64,000 nucleotides of DNA from Eukaryota sp. TZLM1-RC (lineage: Eukaryota > Metamonada: BaSk clade). This document shows, piece after piece, positions 20,650 through 31,588 of this stretch (position 1 is the stretch's first letter; every line of letters begins with the position of its first letter). The notes under the pieces were generated by a model. That model was given only the letters and a program-made list of their open reading frames with translations. It ran no database searches and was not told where the DNA came from. The DNA lies in contig JAUPSS010000005.1 in the NCBI GenBank assembly GCA_040285825.1, positions 992,001 through 1,056,000 on the forward strand, read 5' to 3'. Both the position numbers and the translations under genes were made by a program.

Positions 20650-21871
20650 TTTTAGTAGAATTTATTATCAGTTGGGATGTAAATACATTTGTAAATAGTA
20701 GACCAATTTCCGTAATCAATAAAATCTATTAATAGTTTCTTTAAGCATTGGAGAACGTCTCTATGTTTACGTTCTACAAGTCCATTACTTTTTGAATAGT
20801 AGGGAATTGAGTTACTCATCTCAATCGCTGATCTATTATACTATTATGAAAGTCTCAGTGGCGAACTCAGGTCCATTATCGCTATGAATTAACAAAGGTA
20901 TGCCAAAAATTGCACAAACGTTTCAAATCAAAGCATCTGCGGTTTCTAAAGCATGGAGTTCTTTTAGAGGGACTAAAATTGTATATCCAGTATAAGAGTC
21001 TACAAATACTAATAAATATTTATTTCCTTCGTTGTCAGTGTTCAGAGGTCCAATTGTATCGACGTTGAATCTGGCAAATGAACGATCTGCCCATAAGAAT
21101 TTTGTGGAAGGTGTTTTTGACCTTTTAACTAAAGCCGTTTTTTGAAAAGTTGGGCAACTTTTGACATGATTTATGAGGCCCTTTCTCATATTAGGCCAGT
21201 AGAAGTCACTTTTGGTTAGTTAATGTAAACTATCGTTTTTGCTGGGGTAACCAGATTGAACTAAAACATGTATTAATAATAGTGCCTGTTTTCTGAGGCT
21301 CTTTGGAATGAAAATTATATTTTTATTACTTTTCCAAATTTGAGTCTTTTCTACTAGAATTGCATTTTCAAATAAAGAGTCATTGTTGTTTTTGGCAATT
21401 TATTGTTCGGATCTTATTTTAGAGAGCCAAGAAGAAAAAATGGGCAAGTCTTTGGTGTCTACTTAAAGATGAAATTGATGGAATATCTTCAAAGTCCGAA
21501 TCAGAAACATCGCCTAGTGGAGGTATCTCGTAATTCGAAAGTAAAGTATCTGGTATATTTATACTACAAATAGAAGGAGTTTCCTCCTTTTGATCCAAAT
21601 CAAAATTCCTCGATAGCATACCTTTTCAATGGTTTTTTTCACCCGGTTCATGGACTGCATCAAAGTCAAATTCAGATAGTATCGGCAGCCATCTCTACAA
21701 TTTTATTTTTCTCTGGGGCTGTGGCCAGGAAGGCAATGTTTTGTGATCAGTGAAAGTTGTTAAATGTCTAGTCAAAAGGGAGCTTTCTGAACAACTTTCA
21801 GTTAAAATCAAGAGTATTGCATATAGTTCTTTCTGTAAAGTGGACCATTTTCTTTGTGTTTCTGTAAGTAA
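20650..21871 (-). mobile_element. Gypsy family C copy C4: RNase H to integrase fragment
   Basis: Minus-strand reading from LLTETQRKWSTLQKELYA (21871) through MLSRNFDLDQKEETPSICS, the integrase zinc head, NVDTIGPLNTDNEGNKYLLV and on to AATAAATTCTACTAAAA at 20650. Many stops and shifts (open pieces 21419-21619 and 20923-21189). 5'-truncated at the RNase H; at the 3' end it is interrupted by D2. Confidence 0.8.
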
Positions 21872-22600
21872 CCTGATCTAAGGCACGCTCAGCAAGTGGC
21901 ATAAGTCTTGTACGACCTGGAGATCAAGTTTTAAGGGACTGACAAAAGCCTGCAACTTTTTCAAACAATATAGTTCTTTGAACTTCCTCAAAACAGTTTC
22001 TCTCAGCATCAAGTTGTTCACGTGATAATTTGTGCGACAGCATCTCCAAAGTTTTCATCTTCGTCATCACTTTCGGGTTGATTGAGAGAATTAAAAAATC
22101 GAGATAAATTGGTAGGTATAATAGTAAAAGAAGCCTCACGCTTCTCCACAAGAGAGGTTCAGTATTTCCAAATGGTAATGGGGCCGATACACCTGCGTTG
22201 AGCTCCTTCAAGTCTTCAACTGGCATTTTGACAACCTCTTGTACCTACTCTTGCTTCCACATTTTGTAAGTCTCCTTCTCCACATCAATGGGGTTGACCT
22301 TGATTGTACAAGCTACACCCTCTTCGCTGTGCGCAGAAATCCATCCAGCTATCGTGGAGTTTTACTCCTGGACGGAACTGGCTGCCGGTTGACTTGTATT
22401 TGACTTCAAATTGCCAGTCACTGTTAAACTTCTTTTTCTTTGCAGACAATTGGGAGCGGAAAAATTGATGAGCAGCTTCCTGAAGTTCTACTGCGGTACA
22501 GCAGTTGTCCTATTAAAGAGATATTTCCTGTTGAAAGAAGGCACGGGCACCTTTGTACAGTTGTAGCATCAGTTGTACCTTGATGGAGGATGCATTTGCT
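21872..22600 (-). pseudogene. Unidentified degenerate coding region
   Basis: Minus-strand reading gives an extended protein-like text with stops: EAAHQFFRSQLSAKKKKFNS, WQFEVKYKSTGSQFRPGVK, GVACTIKVNPIDVEKETYKM, then a TAG and VQEVVKMPVEDLKELNAG (open part 21924-22226). I do not recognise the family. It could be a host gene remnant or an unlisted transposon protein. It ends sharply against C4. Confidence 0.3.
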
Positions 22601-22762
22601 ATATTAAGGAAAGAAAACATGAATTTATTGGGTGAGTGAAAAAACAAACAATGTGTTGATAATTCATTTGAATTGAAAATCACAATTTTTTTCTTCTTTC
22701 CTCTACATAAAACCGTTTAACTTAAAACCTGGCTGAATTGCGATCATAGCTTCTATTCTTTC

Positions 22763-25345
22763 TTGTTGATGCCTGAATCAGTTTCTGATTCCAATGGAGT
22801 CAAAAGAAAGAACGATAGACAACAAGATGCTCAAGACGTGCTTTCCACCTCTCCTCCTCAACCTCTTCTCTCTTCATTTTTGGGCAAAAAAATTTCTGAT
22901 CAAGAATTTTTAGAAAATCACGATGAAAACAAAATTTGTTCAAAAACGAAGCCACGCTCCTCCAGATGCTCAAAGTGTCGACACCAAGGACATAATGCTC
23001 GAACATGCCCCAATGTTGGAAAAATGATGTGACAAATTCTGAAACAAAATGTAAAAGAAGATTTAAAAAGAAAAGAGTCCAAGGTAGAACCAATAAATGA
23101 TTTTCCAAAAGTTGTTGTAAAACCAGTTAGCAATCGATTCAAGCACAAAACTTGCAACAATTGTGGTATTTCTTTTAGAAATAATGCAAAAGGAAAAACT
23201 TCTGATCGATGCTTGAAATGCTGCATAGTTGATAACTACCATCCTCCCATAAAAATACCTCAACAAATTCATCCGTCAAAATGCAATGTATTTTGCTTTC
23301 GCTTTTTACAAGATTTTTGGATCAATTATGTAAAGGAAGGTATGCTATCAATATTCTTTGGGAATTCTTTGGTTCTTTTTGTCCTCCTTTTGAACAAAAT
23401 TTCGTAAATAATTCTGAAGATTTAACTAATATAGCACCGAGAAAACAGTCATCTGAGATATTAACTCAAATTTTTGAAGACAAATGCTTTGACAACAAAT
23501 GGTCCAAGGCTTTGTCAGCTTTAGGCCCCGGAGTTGAAGCAACCAACAATGAAAATACAATAGATAAACTAAAAATACTTCATCCTTATGAAGACCCTAT
23601 AATGGATCAAAATTTTTACGGCACATACTGGGAAAATTATCCATTTATGCCATCAGAAGTTTTTTCGGTGATCAAACAGAGACCTCGTGGTAAAGCTGCC
23701 GGACTTTCTGGTATTACTATTGATCATGTAAAAGCCGCGATTATTTCTTCAGAAGATTGCCTTGGTTTATTGACCAAATTTTTCAACCAAATATTATCTG
23801 GTCAACGCAAATACCCAGAAGAATTAAGAAGTTCTCGTTTGACTGCACTTGTCAAAAATTCAAAAATGGATGTTCGTCCTATTGCAGTACTTGAGAGTTT
23901 ACAAAATATTTTTCTGCGTGTTGCTTAAGCAGGTTCAATGAGAAAGCAAAAAAGATTTTATTACCTTTTTAATATGGAATTAATACCATCGATGGAGTCT
24001 CTTCAGCGATATTTGCTACTGAAGTATTATTTCATCAAAATGAATCCAATGATTGCATGTAATTGGATTTTTGTAATGCATTCAGCTCACTCAGTCGTCA
24101 CAGTATCCATGGTGCTTTATTGCAATATGAGCCAGAATTATTGCCGTATTTTCAATGAACATATAGCACATGTTCTAATTTACATTTTGGTAATATCATT
24201 TTGAGTTCATCAAGTGGTGTAAAACAAGGAGATCCGTTAGGACCTCTTTTGTTTTGTTTGGCCATTCATCCTATTTTATTGCAAATTCAAGAGATGTTTC
24301 CTTCGCTAAAAATGATTGCATATATGGATGATGTTGTGCTTACTGGTAATTTAAATATTGTGAAACAAGCAACTGTATGTTTTAAAGAATTATTTACCAA
24401 AATTGGTCTCCGACTTAATTTACATAAATGTGTTTTGTTATCGAATTCTCCAGTTTCCACAATAGTTGATGGTATTGAAATTCAAGCCAAATTATATTTA
24501 ATTGATGCTATTCGTCATTTGGGTTCGTTTTCAGGAAATAATGATGAAATTACCAAAAAAAATTGTTTGAAAAGTTGAACCCAATTTCTGACAAAATTGA
24601 CCGAATGATGTATTTAGATATACAAAAACACATCAAATTTACCATTATAAGACTGTGTTTTAGTTCCAATTTTGATCATGTATCTCGATCTACATATCCT
24701 CTTGTCACCAGACCTTTGGCTCAGAAGTTAAATGAATTACGTGCAAAAGTAAGTTCTGTGTCAATTACTGGGATGGAAAATGTTCCAAATTCCAGACCAT
24801 GCTTACCTTAGTCCACATTATGGCGGTTTAGGTTGGACGAAGGCTTCTATTCTTACCTCGTGTGCTTTTGTTGGTGGATGCAGAAATGCAATCTTTGAGT
24901 TTTCCGAAACATTTGCAGATTGGGAAGATTTATTGATGGCAACACAAAGTTCCACTGTTTTTGCATTAAATGAAGAAATTTCAAAAATTAATGCAGAACA
25001 ATCATTCAATGGCAATATTCCAGAAAAGATTCTTCCAAATTTGAAGTACACTCATCGAACACTACAGAAACGATTGACTGGAATGTATGAAAATGATCTT
25101 TATAATAATATATGCATCTCGGCTGTTTTAAATCAAGATCTTCACTCATGGTTATTGGAAAAGGGTGCTTGTGAAAACAAGTCGTAAGATTCTTCACTTT
25201 TTGTAACTATTGTACCACGAAGATTTGGATTGTGTGCCACTAATGAAGCATTTGTAACAAAAATGAGATTATATTTGAACATCCCCATTAATCAATTATT
25301 ATCAAAAGAAAAATGTATTTGTTCGAATTGACCTCAACTCACTTT
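22763..25345 (+). pseudogene. Family E non-LTR element E1, 5' and central part
   Basis: The most complete E copy. N-terminal zinc knuckle CSKCRHQGHNARTCP (22960-23010), an in-frame TGA at 23030-23032, then a second finger KTCNNCGISF...SDRCLKC. RT begins RGKAAGLSGITIDHVK (23680-23730) and continues RPIAVLESLQNIFLRVA. After frameshifts come SSSGVKQGDPLGPLLFCLA (24201 on), IAYMDDVVLTGN, GLRLNLHKCVLL and the post-RT region (GGLGWTKASILTSCAFVGG at about 24820). It stops at 25345, where gypsy B is inserted, and continues at 31589. The N-terminal fingers are expected to bind target DNA or RNA. Confidence 0.8.
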
Positions 25346-25500
25346 TGATGATCTGTGGGGGTTAAAAATTGAGTATACCTTAAATGTAATTTATTACAAG
25401 GGAATGAGGATTTCCCTTGACTTAAGCGCATGGGCGCAATAATACAATAACTATTAATGAACTATAAATAAACTATTATAAATATTATCCAAGGCTAACA
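25346..25500 (-). repeat. 3' LTR of B (155 bp)
   Basis: Same ends and length as the 5' LTR. The gag start codon is mutated here (ATGTCTAAC reads ATTTTTAAC). It is preceded by a polypurine tract (GAAAAGAAGAAAGGGCAG), and the pol stop codon (25485-25487) lies inside it. Confidence 0.93.
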
Positions 25501-28500
25501 CTGCCCTTTCTTCTTTTCGAGCGTCGAGGCCTGATAGGAGTTGGATTAACATTATTGTTAATATTATCAGAACGACGTTTACGGCGTGAAGGACGAGAGC
25601 GAGTATTAGAAACAGACTTGGAGAATTCTTTATAGGCAGAGGTGTTTTGAACAGTCGAAACCAGCTCAGTGGTAATATGATTGCCAGGCCATTGGACTTG
25701 ACAGTAATCACCATCCTGACTGAGGACTTTCTGGATCACGTGCTCTTCTGCATCGCCAGCCGCAACCCAGGAGTGAAATTCATCATCTACTGGTAAACTG
25801 GAATGCCAAGGTTGGAGGTGCTTCACACTGGCTTTGACAACCATACCAGTACACAGGTTCTTGATGTCAGCTGTGGAGGTAGAGGGTGTGTCAATAACTA
25901 AGAATGGTCCTTTGTAGTTACCATGTAACTTAGCAGTGGAAGACGAAGCTCGTTTGACCAATTGGCCAGGAGAGAAAGGGTTGGCTTCGATTTGGGAATC
26001 ACGAGGAGGAGCCTTGGAAGCTTGACGGAGCTCTGCTTCCTCCTGTTTCTTCTTCAATCTGGCAAATTTGGATTGAATGTTGTTGATGTAGGTTGACTCA
26101 GACGTTGAGCTTTCGAGGGTCTCTATGATTTTGCCGGGGTCAGCTCTTGGGCTAAAATCTGAACCAAACATGAGCTCGTATGGAGAGTAACCTGTAATCG
26201 AACTCTTGGATGAGTTGATTAACAATTGTACATAGGGTGTGTACTCTGACCATGCGTCGTAGGCGTTAAAATCTACGAGCAGCTTCCTCAAATTCTGCAA
26301 AATGTCACGGTGACGGCGTTCGACTAAACCGTTGGACTGAGAGAAGTGAGGGACGGACTTTGAGACCTCTATGCCCAAAAACTCACATAGAGCGTCGAAG
26401 ACAGCTTTGGAGAACTCAGGACCGTTGTCACTATGAACTATGAACGGGATCCCGAATATCGCGCATACCTTCCATATGAGAGCGTCAGCAGTAAGGTTGG
26501 CGTTGAGTTCTTTGAGAGGGACTATGATAGTGAACCTCGTGAAGCTATCCACAAATACAAGAATGTATCTGTGGCCGTCTTGATCTTCTGGAAGAGGACC
26601 AATGACGTCGACGTTAACTCTTGCGAATGGTCTGTCAGCCCACAAGGAACCAGTTGTAGGGACATGCAGTTTGGGGACTGCTGCTGTCTTCTGACAGGAG
26701 GGGCATTCTTGGACGTGCTTGGTCATGTCTGAAAGCATGTTAGGCCACCAGTAGTCGCTGTTCTTGAGTCTGAGGAGACTTTCTGCCTTACTGGGGTGGC
26801 CACCTTGCGGGAGTCCATGTAGAAGGTTAAGCGTATCCTTAACCAGTGATTGAGGAATCACGATCTTGTGCTCTGGAGTCAGATAAAGATCTAGACGACT
26901 ATCCAAAGTACAGTTGTTAAACGAGGTGTCCTGGTTAGCGAGGGCTCGCTTTTGTTCGGACCTGATCTTGCAGAGCCATGGCTCGAAGAGTGGGAGGTCA
27001 TTGGAGCATTTGTCTTGAAGGATGAGCACCTTCTCAAATGTATGGAGATCTTCAACGAAGCATCTCTCTGACTCGGTTTCGTCAATCCTATTTGTGTAGT
27101 AGATAGGGTGAAACTCTTGGTCATTAGAATGTACCAGATGGTTGATGGTATGATTGTCTTGGGGCGGTACTATCCTAGATAGCATGTCTGCCCAATGGTT
27201 CTCTTCCCCTTTTGTATGAACTATGTCGAATAGGAACTCAGAAAAGATGGGAAGCCACCTTCTGACTATTCTGTTTTTGTTCGGAGCGGTAAGCATGTAA
27301 GTAAGGTTTTGGTGATCTGTGAAAATGATCAGACGCCTTCCTTTGAGGTAGTTCTCGAAGCCACTTTCGGTAAGCATGAGAAGGATAGCATAAAGCTCTT
27401 TCTGTACCGTGGGCCAGTTCTGCTGGGAGTTAGTCAACAATCTGCTAAAGAAGCTGATTGGTCTACATTTCTTATTGAGTAAGGGAGTACCAGGGTCCTT
27501 AGTGGGTTCTATTTGTTCCCAAATCACGCCGCCAACTGCTATATCAGAGGCATCACAACTAATTAGTACTTGGTTATCCACCGGAGGTAAGTTGAGAGGC
27601 ATATGCTCCGCGATCAGACGTTTGATTTCGGCTAAATGGTAGTCGTGAGTGTCTTTCCACTGCAAGCGACGTGGTTTGCCATGTGTTAATTTGATGATCG
27701 GGGCAACATGCTTGGTTACCTGGGGAAGCCATTCCCTAATGAAGTTGACTGAGCCGATAAGGCTACGGGCGTCTTTCACAGTCTTAGGTCTGGGAAGATT
27801 CAGTAAAGACTCTGTGCGTGTAGGATCAATGGTCCTGGTTTTGTGTTGGAATCTGCTACCAAGGATCTTTATTGGGTGTCTAGAGGACACAAAATGACAC
27901 TTGGGCAGTCCAAGGCTAACTCTACGGGTTCGAGCCTTCTCGAGGACACGTCTTAGACGTCCGAGGAACTCGTTGAAAGTTCTACCTACTATAATGATGT
28001 CATCTATATAGATGAATACACCGTCTCCGGAGAAGATGTCTGCCATAACGTTCTGGAAAACCGCAGGAACGTTCTTGAGGCCGAAAGCAGCACGTTTAAA
28101 CATGATGCTTTTGCCAGGGATGCTTAAGGCAGTCTTCTCCCAGTCCTTTTCTGCAATCTTTAGTTGCCAAAAGGCTTTGGGGAGGTCAAGGGTACCGATA
28201 AAATTGGCTTCCGAAAGGAAGACTAGCACATCGGATATTCTGGGGAGATTAGGTTCAACGGGAACAGTGTTGGCGTTGACTCCGTCCTTGCCGCTGTAAT
28301 CACCAGTAAGGCGAGGCTTACGATGATCAGGGTATACCACAAGACATACTGGAGAGCTGAACTCATGGTTCGATGGTAGAGCAAATCCAGACTCGACGAG
28401 TTCATCGAAGATCTGTTCGGCGACTTTCTGCTTCTCGGGGTTTAACCTACGAGGGGGTCGTCTGACTCGAATACTTTCATCATGAAAGTTGATCTCCATT

Positions 28501-28787
28501 GGAGGACAGTCAATCCCATCAGCATGCGGCTTAAGGGTGAATGTCTCTTCGAACTCTTTCAAGGTTAGAAGTAAGGTCTTCTTGTCGTTATCACAGTCGA
28601 GGTTTATAGTACAACCAGAAGACTGAATGTGCTCCAACCAACGTCTAGGGACGTTGACGACATCTGAGACTTGGGAGATTCGATGGTCGAATTCAGCCTC
28701 AGGCAGAAGTAATGTACGATGTTCCTCATCCATCTTGATGAAGAGACCTTCATCGTTCAATAGGCCTAGGTGACTATAATCATGGTC
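25485..28787 (-). CDS. Family B Pol: RT, RNase H, integrase, chromodomain-like tail
   Basis: Same frame as gag, beginning directly after its TGA (DHDYSHLGL), with no ATG until well inside; expression would need readthrough or internal initiation. RT has ATF/GTLDLPKAFWQL, FKRAAFGLKNVPAVFQ and YIDDIIIVG. RNase H has SCDASDIAVGGVIWEQ and FTDHQNLTYML. Integrase has HGLPQGGHPSK...CPSCQKTA, NVDVIGPLPEDQDG, HSDNGPEFSKAVF and VERRHRDILQNLRK, so D, D and E are all present. The tail has LHGNYKGPFLVIDTP and HVIQKVLSQDGDYCQVQWPG (chromodomain-like) and a basic end. Its last residues (VSLG) are encoded by the 3' LTR. All catalytic residues look intact over 1100 codons. Confidence 0.92.
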   Translation of the reverse strand, partial: DHDYSHLGLLNDEGLFIKMDEEHRTLLLPEAEFDHRISQVSDVVNVPRRWLEHIQSSGCTINLDCDNDKKTLLLTLKEFEETFTLKPHADGIDCPPMEINFHDESIRVRRPPRRLNPEKQKVAEQIFDELVESGFALPSNHEFSSPVCLVVYPDHRKPRLTGDYSGKDGVNANTVPVEPNLPRISDVLVFLSEANFIGTLDLPKAFWQLKIAEKDWEKTALSIPGKSIMFKRAAFGLKNVPAVFQNVMADIFSGDGVFIYIDDIIIVGRTFNEFLGRLRRVLEKARTRRVSLGLPKCHFVSSRHPIKILGSRFQHKTRTIDPTRTESLLNLPRPKTVKDARSLIGSVNFIREWLPQVTKHVAPIIKLTHGKPRRLQWKDTHDYHLAEIKRLIAEHMPLNLPPVDNQVLISCDASDIAVGGVIWEQIEPTKDPGTPLLNKKCRPISFFSRLLTNSQQNWPTVQKELYAILLMLTESGFENYLKGRRLIIFTDHQNLTYMLTAPNKNRIVRRWLPIFSEFLFDIVHTKGEENHWADMLSRIVPPQDNHTINHLVHSNDQEFHPIYYTNRIDETESERCFVEDLHTFEKVLILQDKCSNDLPLFEPWLCKIRSEQKRALANQDTSFNNCTLDSRLDLYLTPEHKIVIPQSLVKDTLNLLHGLPQGGHPSKAESLLRLKNSDYWWPNMLSDMTKHVQECPSCQKTAAVPKLHVPTTGSLWADRPFARVNVDVIGPLPEDQDGHRYILVFVDSFTRFTIIVPLKELNANLTADALIWKVCAIFGIPFIVHSDNGPEFSKAVFDALCEFLGIEVSKSVPHFSQSNGLVERRHRDILQNLRKLLVDFNAYDAWSEYTPYVQLLINSSKSSITGYSPYELMFGSDFSPRADPGKIIETLESSTSESTYINNIQSKFARLKKKQEEAELRQASKAPPRDSQIEANPFSPGQLVKRASSSTAKLHGNYKGPFLVIDTPSTSTADIKNLCTGMVVKASVKHLQPWHSSLPVDDEFHSWVAAGDAEEHVIQKVLSQDGDYCQVQWPGNHITTELVSTVQNTSAYKEFSKSVSNTRSRPSRRKRRSDNINNNVNPTPIRPRRSKRRKGSVSLG

Positions 28788-31457
28788 TCACAAGGCACGG
28801 TCGCTTGCCCTGACGTCAGAAATGGCGGTACTTCGTAAAACTGTTCTCATTAGCCTCACAGTGAAGTCGCCCCAGCGATTCCTAAAGTCCTGAATATTCC
28901 AATTCATCTGAACTCTATATAACTGATTCCTCGCCGTTTCTAAAGTACTATACTGGCTGAGGTGTAAAATTGATTCCCATATTTGCTCCTCATTAATGTT
29001 GTCGATAGCTGAGATACTATCAGACATAGACGAAAACCTGCCTTGAGCTCTCAGAGCGGCCAAGCACTCTGGAGTAACACAGGAGGCAATCCTACGAGGG
29101 TCGACTTGAGCAGCAGCTCTGAATCGGTCCCACTCGTGGAGGGGGTTACCATATCTCTGATCAAGAGGGAGGTTCCGGTTTTCTCTGCTTATGGATTGAG
29201 GAGTGGCAGGAGGACGAGAACGTTCCTCAAGTTGCCTTCTTAGTTCAGACACTTCTCTTGCTAGTCTGACTTGAGTAGGATCAGATTCATTGATGTCTCT
29301 CTCTTCAATGGTCCTCTCAGTCCTAGCATACAGAATAAATCTGTCGATGAATTTCAAGATCCTTACTGGGTCAGAGATATCGTTGGCTTCCAGGGTGGGT
29401 TTTCTGGGTCGACCACCTCTTTGTCTATCTCTATCTCTATCTTGTGAACTCGCCATAGCTTCCATCAGTAGGGTGTTGGAATACTGGGGAGCTATGGGAG
29501 TGTTAGAAGGAGTTACTCCTGGGACCCTAGGGTCTTGAGGAACCTGGGAAGGAGTTGATGGATCCTGAGATTGGACAACTACAGGTTGTTGCACTGACTC
29601 AACAGTGTCAGTAGTTGCCATTGGCTCATCTTGTTGTTGGTCATCTTGAGGCTCAATGCTCAAAGATGAGAAGACTGTGTCTGTCTCAACTGGGTCAGGC
29701 TCAGAAGTTCTCAATTCTACCGGGTCATGATCGCTCGGATAGTAACTTTGCACATTACCATCGACATTGACCCACAGAAGAGAACTAGAATTGGTGACAC
29801 CAATGTACTCCTGTACATTCATCAGGGCGTCCCTTAGTGGCCTATTCCTTCTATGCTCCGGACCAAAATATGACGCGCAATGGTCTGGTCTGCGGTCTTG
29901 AAGGTACAATCTTTGGTAGTTCGTAGTGTAAGTGTACCACCATCCAGTCCTGAAGTCTCTATTGATATAAATGTCAAGAGAGGCATTGTATCCAGGGCTA
30001 AACCTGGGGAAAGGACATGGGTTACATCGGTTGAGGAAGAGATTCAGCTCATCACCAGCGAAGATCCTCTGTACACCTTCACGAGGAGTTCTGAACCCTC
30101 CAACAGTATCCCGTTGAGGATAATTTGGAGGAGGGTCACAACGAACCGTAAGATTGTCTACTTCCTCCGTTGGGAAGTAGGGACCTATTCTTCTGCGGAT
30201 CCTAAAGCCGTGATCATTAACCACTTCTGGACCCCAAAATGGGGGTAAAGCAGCAATGAGTTCATTGGGAGGAATCGATGCAGGATCTCCTAACATTAAC
30301 TCAATACCAGCATTGAGAACTAAGTTTTGAGCTTCAGTTCTCTGTTGGGTAGAGATGAAAGGAGAATCTGATTCCTGGGGTTGGCTTGGGGCTTGATAGG
30401 TGTTAGGCTGTGCAGCACTAAGCACCTGCCAAGCAGCAGGAACAGAAGAAACAACGTGACCTTGCTGAGGAGTCTGGCCAGAGGTTGGAGGGACATGAAT
30501 TACTCCTCTAGTAGGAACTCCCGAAGGAGGAACAGATGGAGTTGAATGGACTTCTGTAGGAGCTACCGTAGTAGGAGCAGAAGTATCAGGAAGGCCTGCT
30601 ACAGGAACTTCTTGAGAAGGAGTAGTAGGATTTGGGCTACCAGCAGGGACTGTAGGAGGAGCTGGTTGTTGCGGAGGGCTGCTTTCCATAGGAACTTCCC
30701 TAGAAGGAATGGAAGGAGCTTGTTGTCCTTCCCCAGGAGCTTCCGTAGAAGAAGTAGAAGGAGCTTGTTGTCCTTCCCCAGGAGCTTCCGTAGAAGAAGT
30801 AGAAGGAACTTGTTGTCCTTCCCCAGGAGCTTCCGTAGAAGAAGTGGAAGGGGCAACAGGAGCGCAAACAATAGGTGAAGAGGGAGGCTCTACTCTCTTG
30901 AGCTTCAACAGCTCAGATATCTTGTTGCTGGCTGAGTCAGGGTCAGTCTGGTTGATGATATACTTCAGATATTCATCTAAAGTACTGAACTGTTCAGGAC
31001 CTAAAAGGGAATCTTCAACCTCTCCTTCAGAACCAGGGGGAGGAGAAAGAGGTATAAAGTTTTCCACATTAGCGGGAGGAACAGGAAGACTGATAGGAAC
31101 CACAGGAACGTCATCCGTAGATGGAGTGGAACCTTGACCCGAGGGTTGAGAGGAAGTGTCACTTCTCTCGCCACCAGAGGGTTGTTCTGTTCCCAACTGA
31201 GGAGTTTGCGAGGAAGAACTTGAAACATTGGGTTGTGTAACAGAATCTCCGGAGGGAGGAGTTAACACAGGAGGAGGAGAAGCATTGCTTCCCTCGGACC
31301 CAGTTGTCAAGGGTTGTTCTGGTCCCGACTGAGGAGTTCGGGAGGAAGAACTCGAAGGGTGAGACGTAGGAGGATCAGTCCTAACAGTCTCGGAGTTGTC
31401 ATTGGAACCACCCAAACGTGATCCAATACGTATTGATGATCTGTGGGGGTTAGACAT
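28788..31457 (-). CDS. Family B Gag, truncated C-terminus (889 aa)
   Basis: The ATG lies inside the 5' LTR. The first half is Pro/Ser/Thr-rich and carries a 15-residue tandem repeat (PSTSSTEAPGEGQQ unit, 30729-30857). The C-terminal 90 residues (EEQIWESILHLSQYSTLETA, NWNIQDFRNRWGDFTVRLM) look like the start of a Ty3 gag domain, which is cut short. The frame ends TTG TGA and is followed in the same frame by HDYSHLGLLNDEGLF, the last residues of a protease/RT linker in relatives. A deletion has therefore fused mid-Gag to the end of the protease with a TGA at the join. No CCHC knuckle. Confidence 0.82.
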   Translation of the reverse strand: MSNPHRSSIRIGSRLGGSNDNSETVRTDPPTSHPSSSSSRTPQSGPEQPLTTGSEGSNASPPPVLTPPSGDSVTQPNVSSSSSQTPQLGTEQPSGGERSDTSSQPSGQGSTPSTDDVPVVPISLPVPPANVENFIPLSPPPGSEGEVEDSLLGPEQFSTLDEYLKYIINQTDPDSASNKISELLKLKRVEPPSSPIVCAPVAPSTSSTEAPGEGQQVPSTSSTEAPGEGQQAPSTSSTEAPGEGQQAPSIPSREVPMESSPPQQPAPPTVPAGSPNPTTPSQEVPVAGLPDTSAPTTVAPTEVHSTPSVPPSGVPTRGVIHVPPTSGQTPQQGHVVSSVPAAWQVLSAAQPNTYQAPSQPQESDSPFISTQQRTEAQNLVLNAGIELMLGDPASIPPNELIAALPPFWGPEVVNDHGFRIRRRIGPYFPTEEVDNLTVRCDPPPNYPQRDTVGGFRTPREGVQRIFAGDELNLFLNRCNPCPFPRFSPGYNASLDIYINRDFRTGWWYTYTTNYQRLYLQDRRPDHCASYFGPEHRRNRPLRDALMNVQEYIGVTNSSSLLWVNVDGNVQSYYPSDHDPVELRTSEPDPVETDTVFSSLSIEPQDDQQQDEPMATTDTVESVQQPVVVQSQDPSTPSQVPQDPRVPGVTPSNTPIAPQYSNTLLMEAMASSQDRDRDRQRGGRPRKPTLEANDISDPVRILKFIDRFILYARTERTIEERDINESDPTQVRLAREVSELRRQLEERSRPPATPQSISRENRNLPLDQRYGNPLHEWDRFRAAAQVDPRRIASCVTPECLAALRAQGRFSSMSDSISAIDNINEEQIWESILHLSQYSTLETARNQLYRVQMNWNIQDFRNRWGDFTVRLMRTVLRSTAISDVRASDRAL
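30729..30857 (-). repeat. 45-bp tandem repeat in family B gag
   Basis: About three copies of a 45-bp unit encoding STSSTEAPGEGQQ(A/V)P, in frame, with a few substitutions between copies; looks like recent slippage in a low-complexity linker. Confidence 0.85.
31424..31435. other. LTR-boundary palindrome CAATACGTATTG (B)
   Basis: Perfect 12-bp palindrome with octamer ATACGTAT after the LTR terminal CA. Read as gag codons TCA ATA CGT ATT GGA (S-I-R-I-G). Confidence 0.92.
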
Positions 31458-31588
31458 TGAGTATACCTTAAATGTAATTTATTACAAGGGAATGAGGATT
31501 TCCCTTGACTTAAGCGCATGGGCGCAATAATACAATAACTATTAATAAACTATAAATAAACTATTATAAATATTATCCAAGGCTAACA
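31434..31588 (-). repeat. 5' LTR of B (155 bp)
   Basis: Minus strand TGTTAGCCTTGG...CACAGATCATCA. Contains ATTTATAATAG-type TATA text and AATAAATTAC. The gag ATG is at 31457, so the last 24 bp are codons 1-8 (MSNPHRSS). Confidence 0.93.

Larger units (their letters stand above)
25346..31588 (-). mobile_element. Ty3/gypsy chromovirus-like family B, both LTRs present
   Basis: 155-bp LTRs at both ends and a CTTT target duplication (25342-25345 and 31589-31592); the empty site is confirmed by the paralogous E4 copy. LTRs differ at three positions of 155, so this is the youngest element of the window. Two long frames, 889 and 1100 codons, are intact but separated by one in-frame TGA, and the protease and Gag C-terminus are missing, so this is an internally deleted element with complete RT, RNase H and integrase. 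Confidence 0.93.
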
